Positions 11,852-24,900 of a stretch of DNA of 64,000 nucleotides are shown here, one piece after another. The DNA comes from Bimastos eiseni. Its lineage: Eukaryota > Annelida > Clitellata > Crassiclitellata > Lumbricidae. Under the pieces are notes generated by a model, which made no database searches, was not told the DNA's origin, and saw only the letters and a program-made list of their open reading frames with translations. How positions within the stretch are numbered: position 1 is the stretch's first letter; each line of letters opens with the position of its first letter. The stretch spans positions 9,702,346 through 9,766,345 of the forward strand of contig OY365807.1 of assembly GCA_959347315.1 (NCBI GenBank), given 5' to 3'. The position numbers were made by a program, and so were the translations under genes.

Positions 11852-14335
11852 TTAGTTAGTAACTCTGTTTCTGAATTGTCGAAGTATAACTGCCAAGGCA
11901 AGCACAATGAGACCCAAGAGAAAGAGGAAAGTAGCGAGGAGGACTTTGAGAAGTTGACGACTGTGAAGCAGACCCGGACCATCACCGGACCATCCATCTC
12001 GTCTGTGCTTTCTAAACCAAGAACTTCCAGCAATGATGCCGAGTCTTGCCGAATCGGACAGCTGTGGTTGACCCCTGTCCATCACCACCAACTCAAGGAC
12101 GTGCAGCCTATGCCAGTCGTCGTTGAGTGGCTTCGTCAGGCTGACGTCACCAGTCGTCGGATGTACAGAAAATGTTGATGAACCGTTTCCACCAACCGCT
12201 CGGAAGATGACGTTTGAATTCATCCCAACATCATCACAGTCAAAGGCGGAAAGCGTTGCTACAATTTGACCAATTTCTGAAGAATCTGGAACAAACACAG
12301 TGTTGTGGTTTTCACTCGGGAAGATAAAAACGGGCTTGTTGTCATTCAGATCGTCAATGTATATGATTACTTTTGCACAGGAAGTATGGCTTCGGTCTTG
12401 AGAAGAGGCCATGACAGTAAAGTTGAAAACTGGTTGCGACTCTCGATCAAGGATTGCCTTTGTTAACAACTGTCCAGTGAAAATGTCAATTTGGAAGAAA
12501 AGTGAGCTTTCATCAACCGGCTGCATCGAATAAAACAGGAGATCAAACGGCGTAGAATCCCTGTCGATGGCATATACATGGCCGATCTTTGTGCCCACTT
12601 CTTGGTTTTCTAAAACACGAAAGATATAACTTTCAGAGTTGAATTGTGGGATTTCGTCGTCTTCGTCCAGTATTGATAGCGAAACTTGAACCTGTGTCGA
12701 TTGAGTTTGAATGTCTCGATATCTCGCTTTGACGTTGAACTCGAGAAGATGAAACTCTTCGTGATCAAAGCGAATCTTGCTTTTTATTATCCCGCTGTAG
12801 GAATCGATTTCCAGGAGATTTTGGACCGTTTTGTCGAGCTCGAAAATGATATCGTTTTTGAAGCGTTTGGTCTGGTCTGCCAGCGAAATTCTTGTGATTT
12901 CTGCACCTATTTCATTGTTTTCTGTAAGTGCTACAAACAAGTGGTCTTTCTCAAATATGGGAAGGTAATTATTATCTGCATCAATTACCCGCATTTTCAG
13001 TGATCTGCTGGAAAAAAGACTTGGGTCACCGTAATCTCGGCACGTGATCACAAGATCATAGAATTCCTGAAGCTCTCTGTTTAGTCTGACCACTGTTACG
13101 GTCTTGTATTCTCCTGGATACATTTCTAGCAGCAGAAACTCACTGCGACTGATGAAACAATAGAATCTTCCATTCTCTCCACTGTCAAGATCTCTGACGG
13201 AAAAATGAAACACAAACGAACCTGGTTCGGAATCTTCCGGAATTTCGATATCCAAATAAGCGTTGTTTTCTGCAAAACCGTTAACAACAATCGAAGGTGG
13301 ATTATCGTTAATGTCTTCGACGTTTATGATTATCGTCGTCTGAGCATTTTGAGAGTCTTGTCCACGGTCGGAAGCAGTCACAAAAAGCACGTAGATGGTC
13401 TGCCGTTCGAAGTCCAACGTCTCATCTACGAAGACATCTCCCGTTTGACTGTTTATGCCAAAAACACCGTTATCTATCGTCAACGAATACCAGACCTCTC
13501 CATTCAACCCAGAATCCACGTCAGTCGCGTGCACCCAAGTAATCACATTGCCAACCGTTGCATTCTCCTCCACCGTAACGCTCAACGTCACATTGTCGAA
13601 TTCCGGACGATTATCGTTTGCGTCCTCTACCTCGACGTTGACCTCTACCGACCCCGAGCGACCCCCTCCATCGATCACATAAATCGTCAACCTATAGCTC
13701 GTCAGATCCTCGTAATCCAGCTTTTCGACGAGAACGAGTTTCAGGTCTTTTCCGCTGTCCAGTCGATCGCAGACGTCGAGCTGAAACTTCCCTTTTCGCG
13801 GATCCAGACGATATCGCTGGAGGCCGAACTCTGCCGTGTCGGAATCGTAGACGTGACCGACGAGCAACTCGGCCGCCATCGGCGCCATTTCCGATATGCT
13901 GAAGTTGATGGCCGAGGGATGAAGGTCAGGGTCGTTATCGTTGACGTCGTCGATCTCCACTCGTACCTTCACGATTTGTCTGAACACGTTCAACGGCTTC
14001 AGTACGACGTCGGCTGAGATTGCGCACGACTCCATTCGGAGACATATCTTTTCGCGATCGATCGGTCGCTTCGTCAAGATTTCGCCGGTTCTGTGATTTA
14101 TTACGAAGTAGTCGTGCGACCAAGTCGTAAAATCGAAATGCAGAACCCTGATCTGACGTGCGGAATATCTGGACTGAACGTCGTAATCCTTGCCCACCTC
14201 CCCCACAAAAGTGTTTTCTGGTAACTCCTCTTGCAGGCGATAGACGAGCGCATCGTCATCAGTCCACAATGTTTGAATTGCTACGACAAATACAGAGAGG
14301 AGCAACAGCAGCAGTTTACTTACTCGGGGCTGCAT
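11852..14335 (-). CDS. Protocadherin-like single-exon adhesion protein, seven cadherin repeats
   Basis: 827 residues in one uninterrupted exon. An N-terminal hydrophobic signal peptide (about 7-21) is followed by seven cadherin (EC) repeats ending near residues 135, 244, 345, 457, 562, 666 and 770. Calcium-binding motifs recur: DVNDNDP, DANDNRP, DINDNPP and DLNDNKP linkers, LDYE/LDFE/LDRE, and DxDSGxNG. Linkers 4 and 5 are degenerate (DADNNYLP, DEDDEIP), suggesting reduced calcium binding there. A membrane helix spans about 795-818 and only nine residues (RQFRNRVTN) follow it. The ectodomain-in-one-exon layout is typical of protocadherins, which mediate calcium-dependent cell-cell recognition at the plasma membrane. 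The near-absent tail means either a tailless protein or an unseen downstream splice; I see no strong donor near the stop. The exact subfamily is not assigned. Confidence 0.92.
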   Translation of the reverse strand: MQPRVSKLLLLLLSVFVVAIQTLWTDDDALVYRLQEELPENTFVGEVGKDYDVQSRYSARQIRVLHFDFTTWSHDYFVINHRTGEILTKRPIDREKICLRMESCAISADVVLKPLNVFRQIVKVRVEIDDVNDNDPDLHPSAINFSISEMAPMAAELLVGHVYDSDTAEFGLQRYRLDPRKGKFQLDVCDRLDSGKDLKLVLVEKLDYEDLTSYRLTIYVIDGGGRSGSVEVNVEVEDANDNRPEFDNVTLSVTVEENATVGNVITWVHATDVDSGLNGEVWYSLTIDNGVFGINSQTGDVFVDETLDFERQTIYVLFVTASDRGQDSQNAQTTIIINVEDINDNPPSIVVNGFAENNAYLDIEIPEDSEPGSFVFHFSVRDLDSGENGRFYCFISRSEFLLLEMYPGEYKTVTVVRLNRELQEFYDLVITCRDYGDPSLFSSRSLKMRVIDADNNYLPIFEKDHLFVALTENNEIGAEITRISLADQTKRFKNDIIFELDKTVQNLLEIDSYSGIIKSKIRFDHEEFHLLEFNVKARYRDIQTQSTQVQVSLSILDEDDEIPQFNSESYIFRVLENQEVGTKIGHVYAIDRDSTPFDLLFYSMQPVDESSLFFQIDIFTGQLLTKAILDRESQPVFNFTVMASSQDRSHTSCAKVIIYIDDLNDNKPVFIFPSENHNTVFVPDSSEIGQIVATLSAFDCDDVGMNSNVIFRAVGGNGSSTFSVHPTTGDVSLTKPLNDDWHRLHVLELVVMDRGQPQLSDSARLGIIAGSSWFRKHRRDGWSGDGPGLLHSRQLLKVLLATFLFLLGLIVLALAVILRQFRNRVTN

Positions 14336-16140
14336 TTTAACACGGAAAATAAGCCTAACAGAGGTTTAACCCTCAGACTTAACCCTGGTCGTTATTAACG
14401 ATTCTGTGCAGGCCTCTTCTGCCTAACTTGGTCCATTCTCTAACTCTGTTCTTCGCCGCATACGTAGCGGATATTCTAACTGCGATGTCTCTATAAACCT
14501 TGCTCAGTTTTATCAGTGAACTATAATGTCGTCTGTAGTAACGTCGTCTTTCATACCTATGTAGGCCTATGTTATCGGACTTACACAACGTTGTTAGGGA
14601 TTATCACTTACATTTTTGCTAACTGCTCTGTATTATACGACACACGCTTTAGATCCACAGATACGTAAACAGGGTGTCCAGCGTTGCACTTTTAAACTCT
14701 CGAGTTGTGCAGCCTGCAGAAGTAACACTATGTATGAATGAGGCACTGTTACAAACGTTTCCAACGATTGATCAGCTGTAGTGTTGATACGACCACCATT
14801 TCTCGTATGATCCAACTTGAGCGTTTGCAACTTTCATGTCCCACTGCAGCACATTCCAGCCCGTCGTCCGTCCTTCTCTCAGTCTGCCTGATGGCTTCTT
14901 GCCGCTAACGAGGCGACATGTCCTGACAATTGCGTTACTTAGCCTGCCAAGTAGAAAATTGCCCTGCACAATACGCCAACAGCTACGAGGATTTTCAGCC
15001 AAATGCAGACAGCGTTAGGTCGGTCGTTTTGTCGACGGACTGTTTCTTAATTTCATCGTTTGCAGAGAACATAGACTGTGAAAGGCCTTTCGTGAAGACG
15101 TGGCTGTGTTTCTCTCTTTTCACAATCAGATTCATTTGGTCTGTGCCAACTGCCGTGTTTTTATCTTTACTTATTGATCAGTCATGCAGGACAGAAAATT
15201 CAACCAATCACCTAGTGGACAATTAGATAGGCCTATATACACAAAAAGTCCGCAAAAACAGTCACATTCTGCTATAGCTACTCAGTTAGCACATTCACTT
15301 GGGACAGGCGTTTAGAGCGACGCACTGTTTGCGCCTGGAATGTGATTTTAGAAATCCATACACAAGTACTTTTCCGTACCAAACCATTTTAGCAGCTATA
15401 CAAAATTGACTTTTCCTACAATGTTGCAAGTAGCAGGTTTGAACTTTGAAGTATGTAGCGGTCCTGTGTTAAACTTGGTTAATTTATAGCACACAGGTTT
15501 AAAGACTATTCAATGTACACAATAGATATTTTTCATGTGTGACAGCATGTTTTAGCCACAGTACCATATGAAATAAAAATTCACAAGCACAATTCTAATT
15601 AATTTTGTAAAACATACCACAAATAAAAAATTAAGCAATTAGCTTAATTAAGAAAATGCTTAAATAATTGTGCATTCAAAGGAATTGCCTAATTGTGTGA
15701 AATAAAAATAATCACAAACAAAAACCACACTCCCTTTTAATGCAGTGCATACTGGTTTATACAAAACTTTAAAAGTACACTTGAACCCATCATAAAACGT
15801 CCATGTAAAGTGTAAACACACATTATGATATCCCTGCAATGTGGTCAGAAACAGAGATTTTAAATTTTGCTCAGCTGTAGAATGCGACATCATAATTATA
15901 TTGCACCAACTTTGCCATACTAATCATACAGTAAAAACGTCATCATGACATAACTAACCAAAAATAAAATGACCACATATTACAAAAATCTCATAAAATT
16001 TCACAGCTTGACTTCCATGCCAGGTCAATTTGTATGGAAATAATACAATACAATACAACTGTATTTTGATATTGTTCTTCATACAATTAGTTCAGAAGTG
16101 CGTGTACATCTCGATGGCACTTCTGCAGTTATATTACTCA
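14336..16140. other. Intergenic region upstream of the cadherin gene
   Basis: Contains the presumed cadherin promoter (minus strand, just above 14335), but no clear TATA box or other site that I can defend. Open frames here are short and show no recognisable family. Sequence from 15300 to 16140 is A+T-rich. Confidence 0.35.
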
Positions 16141-16149
16141 GCTATTAAG

Positions 16150-16255
16150 CACAAAGGACTTGCTCAAGGTTCACCAAATCGGACGAGGATTGAACCCTCG
16201 CTCTGCGTGTTACAGGCCGACCGCTCTGACCAATCGGCCACTGTGCCACACTAAA
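16150..16255 (-). mobile_element. tRNA-derived SINE head (family A)
   Basis: Read on the minus strand, an A-box-like GTGGCCGATTGGTCAGAGCGG and a perfect B box GGTTCAATCC are 40-45 bp apart, with CCTGTAAC between them. The element continues with a segment whose plus-strand reading is AGGACTTGCTCAAG. The copy at 33470-33580 shares the CCTGTAAC block and that segment, so both belong to one dispersed SINE family rather than being tRNA genes. Confidence 0.6.
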
Positions 16256-17051
16256 CAATTAGGATTTTTATTTTTAAAAATTCTTATGCACAGAAATTGC
16301 AACAGCAGAGGATGGTTACTATTCAATATACAGCAACATCAATAATAATATTAGACTGTAATACTTTTAAATTGCATGACACTGTTAAAGCCAAATCCTG
16401 AAATGTTAGTCCTGCAGTCGTCAATACATTAACACTTTAGTGATGTGCGGCATTGCCTTCCCAGTCGCTTATACTTCACTTTCGTCCTCAAAGTGTTAAA
16501 GAAATAGCCAAATCTTGCGAACTGTTTATTTACTCAACACATAACTTACGAGCAGTAAACTTTCTCAGCACCTTTAAGAAACATGTACGAAAATGTACCA
16601 AACAGAAAAACGTAAGAAAATAGAATAAAATAAAGATAGTTGTGTTATATTCTTTGACTTTACAATGCACGTTATCTTCATAAATATTCCGTTGCAGCTT
16701 TTGTTTAAAAAAGCAGTTCAATGTAAAAAAAAGTCAATATCAAATGTGCACTCTAGAATTTGTTAAATATGCATTTCCTCGAGTTCTAGAACAGGAAATA
16801 GAATTTCTTGAGCACTTCCAGTGTTGAACATTTCAGATGGTGGGCTTCCATCGAGGTCCTTGTTTCAAATGACCGATGAAGAATTTTCCCACCTGGCTAG
16901 ATAACCGATTCTAAGCCAACGTCCAACTGAAGCACAATGTATCAACAAAGTACAATTATCAATAAAGTATAATGTAAAGTTTATGCATATAAATCCTTTA
17001 CTCAGTTTATTTGTGTGACACCATGACTATGTGGTCGTCAGGGTCAAATAA

Positions 17052-18970
<1,919 letters not shown>

Positions 18971-21900
18971 TTAAAAGTACCTTGATGTGAAGCTGTCCAT
19001 ACGAGTTTCAACATCTTCGGAATAGGAGGATTTTTTAATTGTTGGCTCTAAATGTCCCCATGGTTTCCACACAACTGTGTCTGTCTGGTCCTCGACTGGA
19101 ACTTGGACTCGTTCACACACTTTCTGTTTGGCATCTGGAAACGCAGATGAATCGTCTTCGGAGTCAACTTCCTGAGGACCATTATACATTGTTCGACCGA
19201 AATAACGAGGAGTTTTGATTTCACGGAAATTGTTCAACGAATCCAATGATTCGAGGGACACTAGACTTACATGATTAGTTTCTTCAACGCTTTCAGAATC
19301 ACTTGAAAATCCGGCTGGAGGTGGAATCTGAAGATGTTTGTATTCGTCATTCGTGGTGTAGCCACGAACAACGTCGGGCAGAAGGAGCGTGGATGAGGAT
19401 TGACGTTTCGATCTTCCCTTTTGAACGATAAACGTAAGTGTGCCACAATTGCCATCATCCTTAGAGACAATGTCATCTCCTTCCTCGTTGAATTCCTCAT
19501 TTTGCTTATCTGACGTAGGAGGCCAAGAAGGCTTTGGCGGAATAGGCGGATGTGGTGAAGGCTGACATCGAAGGGGAAGGACAGTCTGACATAATCTGGT
19601 CTTATCGATTGAACCTACTTGGTTGAGATAGCTAAGAAATTTTGGTGATAGAACTTCTTCAGTATCGTTGAAACCTGGAGGCGCGAAGGAGAGAAGTCTA
19701 AGCTCTGACTTAAGCGAAACTTCGTCTCCATCAGCATCTAAGGACCGTGATTCATCATCATCATCATCATCACTTGTCTTTCTGTTGTCGACTTGAGGAC
19801 GTGTGAGCTGTAGAGTAGCTCTAACACGTCCGGCTCCACTGACCGCATCAGGCGGTGTCACCTGAGGTGTTGAATAGTCTCTGGGGTCTGGCGTTTTCTC
19901 CATAAATCCCCTTTGATTATTGGACAGACTGGGAACGAGATTAGTTGATTTCAATGAGATTGGATCCTCGTTAAAATCATTGGTTTCTTCCAGTATTCGG
20001 TCAAAGCTTTCAAGGGCTATGTCCCATTGTCTTCTAGTGCCATCAGCGGTTGACTGCAAGGGTTTGGGTTCGAGCACCTCGACACAGCCATTTTCCCTAG
20101 GAACAAGAGCTTTAGTTCTCTCCGTGTCTTCTGTCGGTTCAGCCACAACTCCCAGCGGTTTGCTTGAGTCATATTCGTCATTTGTCGTAACCGTATCTGT
20201 CAATGGTTTTCCTGTATTCATATCAAGTAACGCAATATTTTTATCAAGTGAAGACGGATTTTCATTGCATGTCGACGGCATTTCTGTTTTCTTTTTCCTA
20301 TGATCTTTATGTTTGAGTAACGATTGACGTCTGGGAGCCTGTGGTGGTGGAATGACTGGCCTCGACGGCTCTTTCCTGCCTTTCTTTCCTGGAGACTTAC
20401 TTTGTTTCTGCTGAGTTGCAGATAATGTATCTTCACACAAGCTTTTTCCAGGTGGACCAGGACTAGGAACAAGAACGACCTCTTTGAGGGTCACAGGTTC
20501 GTCTTTGGAGTTTCTCCGTATCCTAAAGTTTGCAATCTTTGATAATCGTAGTCTGTCTGATATGTTTGGTTTGCCAGACGGGATCGATGGACGCTTCGAC
20601 TTGACGCTAGGTGGCGTAGAATCGTCCCTATTTCTCTTGAAGAGATTCTTTGAAAATGGGATCTTTGGCGAACATGAAATATCATGTGGAATGTTGATGG
20701 ATGGCGAAATGTGGGATCCTTCAGGAATGATATCTGCAGAAGGAGTGACCACTTGCTTGTGTTCGTCTGTTTTCGGAGCTGTTGAAGAAAACACATCGCT
20801 AATTTTACCTGCTTGATCTGCTGGAACAATCGTACGTAGAGGCAATTACGTCAACTTCAAAATTCATATAATTCATCATTCTCTTGTTAAGGGGATTCAT
20901 CCCTCAAATCCTCTTAGTTGTTCATTATTATCCTCCTTTTCATTGCCTTCGCCACCATTGTGATCCTGAAGTAATAGTGCTAAAATTTACCATATTGAAC
21001 ACCCCTTATTTTGACCGCTACCTTGCACAGTTTAATTAGTGACTAGTACTAACAGATTTTATTATTACTCAGAGTTACAAATAATTATTATAACTGAAAT
21101 TCGTAAACACAACAAAGAAATACAGACACCTTCACCTCTGAGTAGTTTCGTGTTGATAGGCGCTATATAAATTATCGAAATGAATGAATGCATATCTCGA
21201 AGGTACTAGACAAGTGCCTGGATACTGGATAGCCTATATACATTCATTCATGCCACATGCATGCGTATACCTTCTGGGTCATATGTTGTGCTGGTAGTGC
21301 AGTCAAAGCTTGTAGATTTCAACGGATTCAGACCAGGAATAACCTGAACAAGAAATACCTCATTAAGGCAAAGTTAAGCTATTACAACGTTCTGTCATAT
21401 TGTACAGTTTCTTGCAACTTGATCTGATTGTGGCGTTCTGCCGCCCGAGCGCCTGCCTAGCGCTAACGGACGGTGTCGACTCCAGCTTGCGAACACGTCT
21501 GAAGTCGCCCGAGTCACTTTCTTACCAAATCTCAATGCCAAACGGTTACTCTCTATATCTACCAGGATGTTCACTATCACCAGGCAAGATTAAGGACGGG
21601 TTTCTTAACGGGAAAGGTAACACGGCTCGAATTAGTAACGAGGTCTGACTCTGCCTATTCCGCGGTCGCCGGATGGGCAACGTTCTGAGGATGGCCGTAC
21701 TCAAAACAAGGTTCATAATCATACCGGCAGGAGTCTTCCTCGCCTTGCATACCTTCCAAGCTACTAGCCTCGTCTTCCTCTACCTCTACCTGATGTCGTA
21801 CCGTTCAGCATCTTGTGACTCTGAAACTATCGCCATTTAGGGACACCAAACGTTCTCTTAAGTTACGAGGTTCAGACATATTTGAAACAAGTCCATAAGC

Positions 21901-24900
21901 CATTTCGGCCTATACAATTATCGGTAGCTAAATCCAACGTCTTATACTCTTAGACATTACTGTCCCCAACTCTCTAACCTCTGTCGTCCTAGACACACCA
22001 GTCTCACAGCACTTCATCATATCATGCTAGACACTTAGCTATCACGTCTTCTGCTCAACACGTATCTCTCGATCCATTTCCGTGTATGGCATAAACGGCC
22101 GCACACGTATATTTTGTCATGCACATTTGACTGACTACGTTCCCGTCCTCTGTGTTAGCAGTTACCCACCAACACTGATATATTCTGCTTCGATAAAAAT
22201 GACACTGGCATGGTATTCACGGACACTGATAGTGAAGGTCTTCTGTCTATAACCTTCGCTATCTGCACACAGATCTTCGATCCGACCTACGCACGAGGGG
22301 GCCCGACCTCGCACTTTAGTCAGCTCTCAGAACTGTGTGTGACGACAAACAACCATGTATTCACCTGGGTACCCGATTACCCAAACGTACTCGTATCGAT
22401 CACTTCGATCAGACACGCAAATAGATACACTTCGGGAAAACGGGAGGAGTATCTATGACCAACGTAGGTAGCCAACAGTAATATTTACGCATCGATCAAT
22501 TCTTGGTCTGCTTACTATCTTTACCCTGGGTTTCCGACTGCCCAGACTTTCACGTCGGCCTCTTGGCCCATTTCCGTGTGTGGCATACTGGCCTCACACG
22601 CATAAGTTATCAGGCACACGATTGACCGTCCTCTGCGTTGGCAATTGTCCGCCAACACCGTAATATATTCTGATACTCGGGAAACCGGGAGGAGTAACTA
22701 TGACCAACGTAGGTAACAAACAAGAGTATCTATCGAACGACTATAAAGCCATCAAGAAGAGTTACTTGACTAGTAACCTGAAAGTATCAATCGGCACCAG
22801 TGTTTTCTCTTGTTTGTCACGTGCTCTTCTAACGTGTTCACCCTCCACGTGTAATTCCAGCGGGTCCTTCGGGAATTTCCCCGATATTTCTATCGAGCGT
22901 ATTCAATGGGGAACTTTCCCCGTATGTGCCAACGCTCCACCGGCAGCTCTCTCGGTTTGTACGGCTGCTACTGCGGGAATCTACTCGGCTTGTATTTCTT
23001 GCGGCCACCCGAATTTTCATGTCTCCGACAACCTGGGGAAAACGGGAGGAGTATCTATGACCGAACTAGGTAGCCAACAAGTATATTCCTCGGCCTGCTT
23101 GCATCTGTCATATACTTTAATATCCGATCACCCAGACTCTCACATGTCTTTAACTCTCATCGACTGCATTTATTCATCCCATCGTAGGAACATATTTGTA
23201 TTCGTCACCTAGAGATCTGACCAACGGTAATGCACCAACTCTCGTTTCTCAGACTCGATTCTCTCACAGCCAACTGAGGCAAGTGTCACCACGTTACCTC
23301 TATGTTTCACACAGACCTGTATTATTATAATCACTTTCTCTGAAGCAATTGTACTCTGTCTCTTATACACTGGAACGAACCACTGGCAGATCTTTCGAGG
23401 AAGTCCTCGAAAAGAGATTATGTAGTTAGATCTGCAAGAAGAAATTAGTAGACGCCTCGCGGGGAAACCGCGAGCCAAGATATTGCAACTAGACACACAA
23501 GTGAATAGATTTCTGGAAAACGAGAGGAGTAAGTGTGACCGACCTAAGTAGCCAACAAGAAGATTTGCCGAAAGATCGCAAGACAATAAAGAAGACATAC
23601 TGCGGGGACACCGCAAGTACAGATATTACGTTTAGTAACTCAAGTAAAGATACGCGGGGAAACCGCGACCTAGGACATTGCGATCAGACACGCAAATCAA
23701 CAGATTGCTGGTAAACGGGAGGAGTAAGTATGACCACGCTAGGTAGCCAAGTATAGATATTTACGGAAAACCGTAAATGGAAAAGAATATGCAGAGACGC
23801 CCACAATTGATCAGGTTTTCGGCACCAAAGGGAACATTCCCTGTATCGAACGCACCAATGGGGTCACCCTCCCCGTATTTATCGAATGTATTCATGTTTT
23901 CCAGTATTTGTAAACGGCTTCTCCGGTATCTCTCAGTCAGTTTCCAACGGCTTCACGGGGCCGCCCCCCCCGTCTTTTAACCAACGTGTACACTGGGGAA
24001 TTCTTCCCGTAAGTTGTCTCAACAGTCGCCATAAATCTGTCTCGATGTAGCGTTCGGTTGCTCGGGGCTTTACCCGATCTCTATTTCTGACGGCCACCGA
24101 CGGGGTCACGTATCTGACAACCTGCTGGTATTCACGAGGAGTAACTATGACCGATCTAGGTAGCCAACCAGAATATTTCTCGGCCACCAGAACTCCCACG
24201 GTTTGCACGGTCGGGGATTTTTCCCAGTCTATCTCTCTGTCGGCCGCCGAGGCCTCTCTCGCTATATGCGTCGGTCCCTTCTGGGACTCACCCAGTCTGT
24301 ATCACTCACGGCCACCAACGGGGTCACCATCCTCCCCGTATTTCCGAACAGAACTGACATTCATTCATTTATTTCTCACGATCGGACTTTCTCTGTCAGC
24401 CTGTTGACTCTTACGATCAGGGCACGGTCCGTCTTGCGATCGACGGCAGAGGGGCCCACCCCACCAGATCAGCGAAAAGCAGCACCAGCCTGACCGCGAG
24501 AGCGGCTGTCACTAGAGGTCGTATTTATATGGCAACACTCACCGATCCCTGGAGCGGTACGAGAACCACTCTACGTATGAAACAGTACGAACCACTGCTC
24601 CACATATATAGCGATGCACCGCATGTCAGGCTATACTCGAGCCAATTCATGCGTCTGCAAGCTATGCACTCAATTAAAAACCGCCGATCGGTCTTCCTTC
24701 CTATACGCAACACTGTAAAAAAATATACGTAAAATAACGCTATGGCGAGCCGATTATTTAAATAAATCATTCAAGCCTTGTGGCCTGTCCGCCACATGAT
24801 TCCCAATTTTGTTATGTCAGTTTCATTTAAATTTTGTAGAATTCATTATTTTTGGTGCTTATTGTTTATTATTTGCGTATTATTTCTCAATGTTGTGACG

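Noticed and set aside
13205..14017. 270-codon plus-strand open frame
   Set aside because: It lies wholly antisense to the protocadherin exon and shows no domain; it is a by-product of that gene's codon composition.
22696..23212. Open frame preceded by GGAGGAG and ATG, resembling a bacterial ribosome-binding site and gene
   Set aside because: The purine-rich stretch and ATG are part of the repeated 28S-like motif, the genome is eukaryotic, and the translation has no recognisable family.
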